18,923 bases of DNA from JASEFH01 sp034679905 (lineage in GTDB: Archaea; Halobacteriota; Methanomicrobia; Methanomicrobiales; JACTUA01). Within the stretch, counting starts at the first letter, position 1, and every line of letters starts with the position of its first letter. A program made the position numbers and the translations under genes. Shown here one piece after another: positions 13,110 through 18,923 of the stretch. The stretch covers positions 1-18,923 of the forward strand of contig JAXDAH010000179.1 of the NCBI GenBank assembly GCA_034679905.1, in the 5' to 3' direction. The notes beneath the pieces are model-generated. The model did no database searches and had not been told where the DNA came from. It saw only the letters and a list, made by a program, of their open reading frames with translations.

Positions 13110-14696
13110 CTATCGCGCTTTCTCGGGGGGACTGCTCCGTGCCGCTTCCACGATTCCCGGTACCTCTCCGGATGCAGGCAGACCGACCGGCGTATCCCGG
13201 GGCTGGATGTACCAGCCGGTCAGGGTCTCGTCCAGCACTCGCTCGTCCGTCGGCTTCGTGAGGAATGATACGACCACCATGGCGACGAAGGAGATGATGA
13301 CAGCATAGAGGCTGAAATGCGCCGGCAGGGGTGCGATCTTGAAGTAGGAGATGCCGCCGAAGAATCCGGCGCTGATCAGGCCGAGCGCCATGCTCGCGAT
13401 CGCTCCTTCGCGCGTGGCCCGCCGCCAGTAGAGACCGGCGAGCAGCGGCACGGCAAACGTGGCGAACATGATCCCGATGCCGGCCCAGATGAGCCACACC
13501 AGCATCTCCGGGGGATTGATAGCCAGGATCAGGGTCACGACTGCTGCCGCAAAGACCGAGAGCTGGCTCACCCGAAGTACCTCCTTGTCGGAGGCCTTCG
13601 GCTTCAGGATACTCCTGTAGATGTCCCAGCTGAAGTAGGTCCCGATGGTGAGCATCAGCCTATCCGTCGTGGACATCACCGCAGCGAGGACGATCACCCC
13701 GAATATGCCCCAGACGTATATGTTCGGCAGCGCGAACTCAACCCCCTCGACGAAGATGAAGTCGGATGCGTTCTTCACGGCGGGCAGGACTATCAGACCC
13801 TCGTCGACCATCACCTTGCCTGCAAATCCGGCGAACTTCAGGAGGAACATCACGCCTGCGTAGGCCGCGAAGGCGATGACGGGCGCCCACCTGAAGAAGT
13901 TCACGTCTTTTACGGCGAGCACGTTGTTGATGACGTGCGGAGCGCAGGCAAGTCCGATCATGAGGAGAAGCGAGAACGACACGACATATGTCGGCGTGAA
14001 GACGCCGCTCGCCACCCAGGGGTCCACGAGACCTGGATTGATGGCGGCCATCGCCGTATTCACGTATGTAAAGCCTCCCGCTGCGGCGATCACCAGGGGC
14101 GCCATGATAAGGACCCCGGCGATGAGTATGGCGCCCTGGATGAGCGTCGTCCAGGCGACCGCGTAGAGCCCGCCGATGACGGTGTAGATGGTGACAATGG
14201 CGGCACCGATCAGGAGTGCGTATAGGTGCGGAATTCCGAAGAGCCACATGAGGACGATGCTCACCGCCGTGTACTGGCCGGCGAGGTAGATCAGGGAGAC
14301 GACGATCCCCGCCGCCGCGGAGAGACCCCGCAGCCCCACCGGGCTCTCGTAGCGGTGGCTCATGTAGTCCTGCACGGTCATGTAGCCGCTCGCCTTGGCG
14401 ATGCGGTTCATCTTGGCCCCGAAGAAGATGATGCAGAAAGCGATGGAGAGCGGTACGAAGATCTGCTCCCAGATAGTGGGCCAGCCGAAGTTGTAGCCGA
14501 GGCCGGAGACACCGAGGAGCGACATCCCGCTGGCGACCGAACCCACCATGAGCATCGTGAAGACCCAGAATCCGAGGGATCGGCCGGCAACGACGTAATC
14601 CCCCATCGAATGCACTTTCCTGGATGCCCACACGCCGATCAGGATCAGCCCGATGAAGTAGACCGCGACGATCCCCACATCGATCGGGTCGATCAT
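13110..14696 (-). CDS. sodium:solute symporter (SSS family)
   Basis: This 528-aa integral membrane protein belongs to the sodium:solute symporter family, which imports small solutes such as proline, pantothenate or organic acids using the sodium gradient. It has 12-13 hydrophobic helices. Family features include DYVVAGRSLGFW near the N-terminus, AGQYTAVSIVLMWLFGIPHL, TVIGGLYAVAWTTLIQGAIL, and the signature region AAVMSTTDRLMLTIGTYFSWDIYR. The tail after the last helix is about 50 hydrophilic residues. Start: the ATG at 14696, preceded by GAGGGTGA (minus strand, 14701-14708), is favoured over a codon at 14726. It overlaps the stop of a 35-aa membrane microprotein as ATGA. The substrate cannot be read from sequence. 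The transcript probably ends at the T-tract near 13014. Confidence 0.9.
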   Translation of the reverse strand: MIDPIDVGIVAVYFIGLILIGVWASRKVHSMGDYVVAGRSLGFWVFTMLMVGSVASGMSLLGVSGLGYNFGWPTIWEQIFVPLSIAFCIIFFGAKMNRIAKASGYMTVQDYMSHRYESPVGLRGLSAAAGIVVSLIYLAGQYTAVSIVLMWLFGIPHLYALLIGAAIVTIYTVIGGLYAVAWTTLIQGAILIAGVLIMAPLVIAAAGGFTYVNTAMAAINPGLVDPWVASGVFTPTYVVSFSLLLMIGLACAPHVINNVLAVKDVNFFRWAPVIAFAAYAGVMFLLKFAGFAGKVMVDEGLIVLPAVKNASDFIFVEGVEFALPNIYVWGIFGVIVLAAVMSTTDRLMLTIGTYFSWDIYRSILKPKASDKEVLRVSQLSVFAAAVVTLILAINPPEMLVWLIWAGIGIMFATFAVPLLAGLYWRRATREGAIASMALGLISAGFFGGISYFKIAPLPAHFSLYAVIISFVAMVVVSFLTKPTDERVLDETLTGWYIQPRDTPVGLPASGEVPGIVEAARSSPPEKAR

Positions 14697-14800
14697 GCCT
14701 TCACCCTCTGAAACCGAAGGCCCCACAGGAGCAGTCCGATGACGCTGATGAGGAAGACTCCTCCCACCGTTGCAATTGTAATATCTGGCAAACCCAACAT
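14693..14800 (-). CDS. symporter small accessory-type membrane microprotein
   Basis: This 35-aa reading frame (MLGLPDITIATVGGVFLI..., ending LRFQRVKA) is one hydrophobic helix (about residues 9-28) with a short acidic N-terminus and a basic cytoplasmic-type tail. Its stop overlaps the symporter ATG as ATGA, so the two are translationally coupled. Small single-span proteins with an MLGL.D-like N-terminus directly preceding SSS symporters are annotated in methanogens as 'symporter small accessory protein'; I recall that family name, but a profile search was not run. The ATG at 14800 matches that N-terminus. The in-frame ATG at 14809 would add three residues and lies about 25 nt from the TATA box, so a leaderless start there is equally possible. 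Confidence 0.75.
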   Translation of the reverse strand: MLGLPDITIATVGGVFLISVIGLLLWGLRFQRVKA

Positions 14801-14830
14801 AATTATCATGCTAATATGAGCCGCGCTAAC

Positions 14831-14838
14831 ATATAACA
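14831..14838 (-). promoter_or_regulatory. TATA-box promoter of the microprotein-symporter operon
   Basis: The minus strand reads GATTATGTTATATGTTAGC, with TTATAT at 14831-14836 inside a strong AT island. A start about 25 nt downstream falls at or near the ATG at 14809, and there is no Shine-Dalgarno between. A leaderless or nearly leaderless message is likely. Confidence 0.55.
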
Positions 14839-15493
14839 TAATCGGACTTGTTCGACGGAGCGTGAGGCATATCCGCAAAGAGACTCGAAACTGCCCGGGT
14901 CTTCCCTCTCGTCCATGTAGGTGCGGCCGATGCCGTACAGTAAACCGGCCCATATCGATTCCTCGAGAGGTTCCCCATGGAGACAATCCCAGGTCGGCGG
15001 TAGAGAAACATTGCAATGCGTCTTCGGATGCAGAGTATGCTGGATCTGAAGGGCAACTCTCCTGCCCCCTTTCGTTGCGGCTCAGCCGCCGGCTGCATCA
15101 CGGGAATGAGAACAGCATGCGAGATTCGGTCGTGATGCAGGGAGATATGGTGGTGAAAAGGATATCGACCTCAATGCCTGTCTGTGTACAATTATTGATC
15201 TTCTGGATCGACAATCCATTCCTATCGCACTAAGGGGAGGGGTGTCGATAGGGGGGAGACGCCCCCTCCCCCCATCCCCTACCCCCGCATTGCGATAATC
15301 CTGACTCGGTACACGGAACCCGCCATATTGTCTGGGAGGAGAGATCCAGGCAGGGCTGTTTACCGATTCCCTCACCATCACCTTCCATTCCTGTCTCGCC
15401 CGGAGTGGGGCCAGAGGGCGCGAGCCTTTGCCCTTCCTGCTCACCACTTCAAGGGGGATAGGTAGCCCATGGCGGAATCCAAGCATGCAGACG
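14839..15493. other. 655-bp spacer, no gene seen
   Basis: Candidate frames are serine/arginine-rich and unlike real proteins. One notable structure is a perfect hairpin of GGGGGGAG (15251-15258) with CTCCCCCC (15266-15273) around a 7-base loop, within a wider G/C-tract stretch (15233-15287). No tRNA or other RNA gene is recognisable. Confidence 0.5.
15251..15273. repeat. G/C-tract hairpin
   Basis: GGGGGGAG and CTCCCCCC form an 8-bp perfect stem with a seven-base loop (ACGCCCC). Flanking G-runs and C-runs (GGGGAGGGG at 15234-15242, CCCCTACCCCC at 15276-15286) can extend the pairing. It resembles other G/C-tract stems in the spacers of this window and has no gene next to it. Confidence 0.5.
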
Positions 15494-15765
15494 GGGCTTT
15501 ATCGAAATCCTCATCGACGGCTTTCATGCACCGGGGGCGGGACGAGATCCCTCCTGCACTCTCGTGCGATAGAGAGGTTCTGGAATTCCCTGTACGGAGC
15601 CTATCTAGTCCCCTCCCCTCGATGAGGGGGCGGCTTAGGAAGGGTCTCAGGGAGGGGGGAATCGGATCCGGACGGCAGAATATCCACGGGATACATGTAA
15701 AAACGGCGGAGGGCTATTCTCAAAGGAAACAGTTCCTGAAATACCCGCCATAGCTGCTCTGGCTA
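15494..15765 (+). repeat. dispersed intergenic repeat, copy C
   Basis: It begins GGGGCTTTATCGAAATCCTCATCGA, matching copy B at about 22 of 25 positions, then GACGGCTTTCATGCA and CTCTCGTGCGATAGAGAGGTTCTGG. Next come AGTCCCC and a perfect CCCCTC-GAT-GAGGGG stem (15615-15629), then GGCAGAATATCCACGGGATACATG, AAAAACGGCGGAGGGCTATTCTC, and a final CCCGCCATAGCTGCTC. Order and orientation agree with copy B. Several later blocks (GAATATCC, GGGCTATTCT) agree better with copy A. Confidence 0.6.
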
Positions 15766-15942
15766 TCCCATGACAGAAGCACGTTTTCTTGGTTTTCTAT
15801 GAGCCTATAGGTTCATAGCCGGCTACAGGACGGCAGGCTGAGCCTTCGATCCATCCAATAGATTTGTTCCGCCGTTCGGGCAGTTCGACCTCATCGATAA
15901 AGAGATAGTGTCATACGGCGCGGGATTCTAACGGGGCAAAAA
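15766..15942. other. spacer downstream of ilvN with a 22-bp near-palindrome and T-tract
   Basis: CTATGAGCCTATAGGTTCATAG at 15797-15818 is palindromic except at one G/T position pair. On the minus strand a TTTTT run (15942-15938) directly follows the ilvN stop and may terminate that operon. No gene is present. Confidence 0.5.
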
Positions 15943-16446
15943 TTATTTGGAGCTCTTCACCGTCTTCGAACCGCGAAGAACGGCAATCTTGCCCGTACGG
16001 ACCAGCTCCTTGATGCCGTACTGACGGAGCAGCTTCTCGAGAGCGTTGATCTTGGTGGTGTCCCCCGTCGCTTCCAAAACGACAGTCTTAGAGCCGACGT
16101 CGACGATCTGGGCTCGGAAGATGCTCGCGATCTGCATCACCTCTGCCCGGCTCGACCCGGGCTCCGCATTGACCTTGATCAGGGCGAGTTCCCGCTCGAC
16201 GATCTCGTTCTCCGTGATATCCGAGACCTTGATCACGTCAATCAGCTTGTTCAGCTGCTTCTGGACCTGCTCGATCTGGCTGTCGTCGCTCTCCACCACG
16301 ATCGTCATCCGGCTCGATGCGGGCTCCTCGCAGGTGCCGACGGCCAGGCTCTCGATGTTGAATCCCCGCCGGCTGAACAATCCCGCTACCCGAGAGAGCA
16401 CGCCCGCTCGGTTCTCGACGAGAACGGACAGGGTATGAGCCTTCAT
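15943..16446 (-). CDS. ilvN: acetolactate synthase small (regulatory) subunit
   Basis: The 167-aa regulatory subunit binds acetolactate synthase and normally confers activity and valine feedback. The N-terminal ACT domain is clear: HTLSVLVENRAGVLSRVAGLFSRRGFNIESLAVG (residues 4-37), then a TIVVE strand and QLNKLIDVIKVSDIT. The C-terminal half has RELALIKVN and AEVMQIASIFRAQIVDVG, then EKLLRQYGIKELVRTGKIAVLRG, the conserved second domain. Length fits the family. The ATG at 16446 overlaps the ilvB stop as ATGA, so the longer in-frame reading into ilvB is a shadow. No ketol-acid reductoisomerase gene follows; the operon ends here. Confidence 0.95.
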   Translation of the reverse strand: MKAHTLSVLVENRAGVLSRVAGLFSRRGFNIESLAVGTCEEPASSRMTIVVESDDSQIEQVQKQLNKLIDVIKVSDITENEIVERELALIKVNAEPGSSRAEVMQIASIFRAQIVDVGSKTVVLEATGDTTKINALEKLLRQYGIKELVRTGKIAVLRGSKTVKSSK

Positions 16447-18119
16447 CCGCTGTGCCCCCCGATCATCTCGTTGATTGCGGCACCGGCGGGCACCATGGGG
16501 AAGACGTTCTCCTCGCGCTCGATCCGGAAGTCGAGGACGAACGGGCCGTCCGTGTCGATCGCGGCCCGGAGCGCCGGGCCAACGTCCTCCGCCGCATCCA
16601 CGCGCATGCCGTCGATTCCATAAGCGCTGGCGATCTTGACGAAGTCCACGGGCGGCAGCTCCGTGTAGGAGTAGCGCCGGTCGTAGAAGAGCTCCTGCCA
16701 CTGCCGCACCATCCCGAGGTACATGTTGTTCAGGATCGCCACCTTCACCGGTAGTCCGGTATGGGCCACGGTTCCCAGCTCCTGGATGTTCATCTGGAAG
16801 CTGCCGTCCCCGGCGATGTCGAAGACCGTCTCGCCCGGGCGGGCGCACTGGGCACCGATCGCTGCCGGAAAACCGTAGCCCATCGTCCCGAGCCCGCCCG
16901 ACGTGAGCCACGACCGGGGCTTCCTGAACCTGTACCACTGGGCCGTCCACATCTGGTTCTGCCCCACCTCGGAGACGACGATCCCCTCTCCGTTCAGGAT
17001 GTTCGAGAGTTCCTGGATGATGTACTGGGGACGAAGGCAGCCGTCGCATCGGTAGCGCAGCGGGTGCTTCTCCTTCCAGATCCGCACCTTCTCGAGCCAG
17101 CTCTCCCGCCCGGTGCGTCGGTTCATGCGGTGGAGCATCGCCTGAAGGATCGCCCTGGCGTCCCCCACGATGGGGACGTCTACTCGCCTGTTCTTGCCGA
17201 TCTCCGCCGGATCGATGTCGGCATGGACGACGGTGGCGTTCGGAGCGAACGTCTGGATCTTGCCCGTCACGCGGTCGTCGAACCGAACGCCGATGGCGAA
17301 GAGCAGGTCGCACTCGGTGACGGCATAGTTGGCGTACTCGGTGCCGTGCATCCCGAGCATCCCCAGGTTCAGCGGGTGGTCGGCGGGGATTGCCCCGAGG
17401 CCCATCAATGTCGTGGTCACCGGCAGCAAACCCTTCTCCGCGAACTCCACGAGTTCGGACGAGGCGTCGGATGCAATGATCCCTCCGCCGGCGTAGATCA
17501 CGGGCCGCTCCGCCCGCTCGAGGGCTTCGAGCGCCTTGTCGATCTGGCGGATATGCCCCTTGTAGGTCGGTCGGTATCCCGGAAGGGAGATGTGCTCCGG
17601 GAGGGGGCTTTCTGCGGGGATCTGGTTGGTGCAGACATCCTTCGGGAGATCGATGAGCACCGGGCCGGGTCTTCCCGTACTCGCGATGTAGAAGGCCTCC
17701 TGCACGACCCGTCCCAGGTCCTTTGTGTCTTTCACCAGGTAGTTGTGCTTGGTGATGGGCGTGGTGATGCCGGTGATGTCCGACTCCTGGAAGGCATCGT
17801 TCCCGAGGAGCGCGGTAGGAACCTGTCCGGTGAGGGCGACGATCGGGACGGAGTCCATATAGGCCGTCGCGATGCCGGTGACCAGATTGCAGGCCCCGGG
17901 ACCGGAGGTGGCAAGGCATACGCCTACACGGCCGCTGGCCCGGGCATACCCGTCCGCGGCGTGTGCCGCTGCCTGCTCGTGCCGTACCAGAATGTGCTGC
18001 AGGGACGAGTCGTAGAGCTCGTCGTAGATGGGCAGCACGCTTCCACCGGGGTAACCGAATATGGTTTCGACCCCTTCTCTCTGGAGACCCTCGATGAGGA
18101 TCTTAGCTCCGGTCTTCAT
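16443..18119 (-). CDS. ilvB: acetolactate synthase large (catalytic) subunit
   Basis: This 558-aa ThDP enzyme condenses two pyruvates, or pyruvate with 2-oxobutyrate, as the first common step of valine and isoleucine synthesis. The N-terminal ThDP domain has FGYPGGSVLPIYDEL and the catalytic Glu48 in RHEQAAAHAADGYAR, then ATSGPGACNLVTGIATAYMDSVP. The middle FAD-type domain has RPVIYAGGG. The C-terminal ThDP/Mg site is GDGSFQMN from residue 437 with NN at 464-465. All catalytic features are intact. The start at 18119 overlaps the end of the upstream LeuA/CimA-type gene by 17 nt, with GAGGGAAGAG just before the ATG. Together with ilvN it forms the holoenzyme. Confidence 0.96.
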   Translation of the reverse strand: MKTGAKILIEGLQREGVETIFGYPGGSVLPIYDELYDSSLQHILVRHEQAAAHAADGYARASGRVGVCLATSGPGACNLVTGIATAYMDSVPIVALTGQVPTALLGNDAFQESDITGITTPITKHNYLVKDTKDLGRVVQEAFYIASTGRPGPVLIDLPKDVCTNQIPAESPLPEHISLPGYRPTYKGHIRQIDKALEALERAERPVIYAGGGIIASDASSELVEFAEKGLLPVTTTLMGLGAIPADHPLNLGMLGMHGTEYANYAVTECDLLFAIGVRFDDRVTGKIQTFAPNATVVHADIDPAEIGKNRRVDVPIVGDARAILQAMLHRMNRRTGRESWLEKVRIWKEKHPLRYRCDGCLRPQYIIQELSNILNGEGIVVSEVGQNQMWTAQWYRFRKPRSWLTSGGLGTMGYGFPAAIGAQCARPGETVFDIAGDGSFQMNIQELGTVAHTGLPVKVAILNNMYLGMVRQWQELFYDRRYSYTELPPVDFVKIASAYGIDGMRVDAAEDVGPALRAAIDTDGPFVLDFRIEREENVFPMVPAGAAINEMIGGHSG

Positions 18120-18923
18120 TCTCTTCCCTCAACAGTCTGTTCATGCCGGCGATGACGGCTTCAACGCTGGCCATGATGATATCGGTGCGAGCACCTCTGG
18201 AAGTAAGTATCTTCCCGTCTTTACTTAATTTTACCGTTACGTCCACTAATGCGTCCGTTCCGCCGCTGATCGCATCCACGTGGTACTCCTCCAGGCGGAT
18301 GTCGGCCACATCGGCGACGGACCGCCGCAGGGCCTCCATGGCCGCATCCACAGGGCCCGTACCGGTGGCAGCTCCCGTCACCTCCTCGCCGTGAACGGTC
18401 ATGGTAACCGATGCCGTCGGGATCACGTTGCTCCCGCTCACCACCGTAAACTGCCGCATCTGCAGCACAGGCCTGCACTCGATGGCGAGCACGGCGTCGG
18501 CAATGGCCATCAGGTCGGCATCCGTGACCCGTTTGCCTTCGTCACCCAGGTGCTTGATGCGCTTGATGATCTCCCGGAGCTGGTGTTCGTCGGGGCGGTA
18601 GTTCTTCTCGTGCAGGGCGGCCTCGATGGAGGCGGACCCCGAGTGCTTCCCCAGCACGATCCGTCGTTTCCGCCCGATCTTTTCCGGGGAGACGGATTCG
18701 TAGGTGCTCGGCTCCCGCAGGACGCCGTGGGCGTGGATGCCGCTCTCGTGCGTGAAAGCCATCTCCCCGACGATCGCCTTGTTGACGGGGAGCGGCACCC
18801 CGGTCAGCCTTGAAACCAGGGTGGCGAGATGGTAGAGCTCCTCCGTGACGATGCCGGTGCGGCAGCCGTAGAGCACTTCGAGCGCCATGACGAGCTCCTC
18901 GAGCGGCGTGTTTCCCGCACGCT
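18103..18923 (-). CDS. 2-isopropylmalate/(R)-citramalate synthase family protein (LeuA/CimA), C-terminal part
   Basis: The window holds the last 272 residues; the gene enters from the right edge. It opens with RAGNTPLEELVMALEVLYG, the end of the catalytic TIM-barrel signature, then FTHESGIHAHGVL, YESVSPEKIGRKRRIVLGKHSG, and the linker helices. A LeuA-type allosteric domain follows (FTVVSGSNVIPTASVTM, EVTGAATGTGPVDAAMEALR, EYHVDAISGGTDALVDVTVKL). The enzyme condenses acetyl-CoA with 2-oxoisovalerate (LeuA) or pyruvate (CimA). The two cannot be separated without the N-terminal substrate-recognition residues. Co-transcription with ilvBN fits either: citramalate synthase would supply 2-oxobutyrate for isoleucine, while LeuA begins leucine synthesis. 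The regulatory domain suggests end-product feedback. Confidence 0.9.
   Translation of the reverse strand, partial: RAGNTPLEELVMALEVLYGCRTGIVTEELYHLATLVSRLTGVPLPVNKAIVGEMAFTHESGIHAHGVLREPSTYESVSPEKIGRKRRIVLGKHSGSASIEAALHEKNYRPDEHQLREIIKRIKHLGDEGKRVTDADLMAIADAVLAIECRPVLQMRQFTVVSGSNVIPTASVTMTVHGEEVTGAATGTGPVDAAMEALRRSVADVADIRLEEYHVDAISGGTDALVDVTVKLSKDGKILTSRGARTDIIMASVEAVIAGMNRLLREENEDRS

Noticed and set aside
14862..15233. 123-aa forward frame in the spacer upstream of the symporter operon
   Set aside because: Cys/Arg/Ser-rich without recognisable domain; no promoter or Shine-Dalgarno context.
3096..15942. CRISPR array or insertion sequence in the spacers
   Set aside because: No regularly spaced short direct repeats and no transposase-like protein in any frame; the repeat family is dispersed and non-coding.
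15943..17919. Single 658-aa reading frame that includes ilvN
   Set aside because: The upstream 491 residues lie inside ilvB in another phase and are low-complexity; the real ilvN starts at 16446 with an ATGA overlap.
16761..18155. Plus-strand frame of 464 aa across ilvB
   Set aside because: Antisense shadow of a complete acetolactate synthase with all catalytic motifs.

Overview
The window looks like chromosomal DNA of a GC-rich euryarchaeon, most likely a methanogen of the Methanomicrobiales type. Support: genes are preceded by archaeal AT-rich TATA-like boxes about 25 nt before the start or leader; Shine-Dalgarno sites and leaderless starts both occur; cistrons are joined by ATGA/GTGA overlaps; and a beta-RFAP-synthase-family GHMP enzyme (methanopterin biosynthesis family) sits beside a DUF2148 ferredoxin-like protein. 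The taxon is inferred from gene content; no rRNA or methanogenesis gene is present. About three quarters of the window is coding. The rest is in unusually long, G/C-tract-rich spacers.

Layout, left to right. (1) 258-3095 (+): a three-cistron proton-translocating NAD(P) transhydrogenase operon, pntAA-pntAB-pntB. (2) 3811-4984 (-): an encapsulin nanocompartment operon, with a ferritin-like cargo carrying a C-terminal encapsulation tag followed by the HK97-fold shell protein. (3) 5383-7027 (-): a DUF2148 Fe-S protein followed by a COG1907 GHMP enzyme. (4) 7707-7970 (-): an unrecognised 87-aa acidic protein whose promoter carries a perfect 7-1-7 inverted repeat resembling a Fur box. (5) 8875-12267 (-): a tightly overlapped four-gene glycan or glycolipid operon (UDP-galactopyranose-mutase-like flavoprotein, GT4, GT2, hotdog thioesterase). 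(6) 13110-14800 (-): a sodium:solute symporter translationally coupled to a 35-aa single-membrane-span microprotein. (7) 15943 to the right edge (-): a branched-chain amino-acid operon, LeuA/CimA (partial)-IlvB-IlvN.

The most interesting things beyond ordinary genes are the encapsulin/ferritin-like pair with its hairpin-bearing leader, the metalloregulator-like operator at 7995-8009, the symporter/microprotein pair, and a family of intergenic repeats of about 270-295 bp. The repeat has three recognisable copies (3297-3590 inverted, 12311-12588 and 15494-15765), each keeping the same order of sequence blocks and a CCTC-NNN-GAGG-type hairpin. An iron theme (ferritin-like cargo in a shell, plus a Fur-like operator about 3 kb away) is suggestive, but no shared regulator is visible here.

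The spacers contain no convincing tRNA, rRNA, CRISPR array, insertion sequence or transposase gene.
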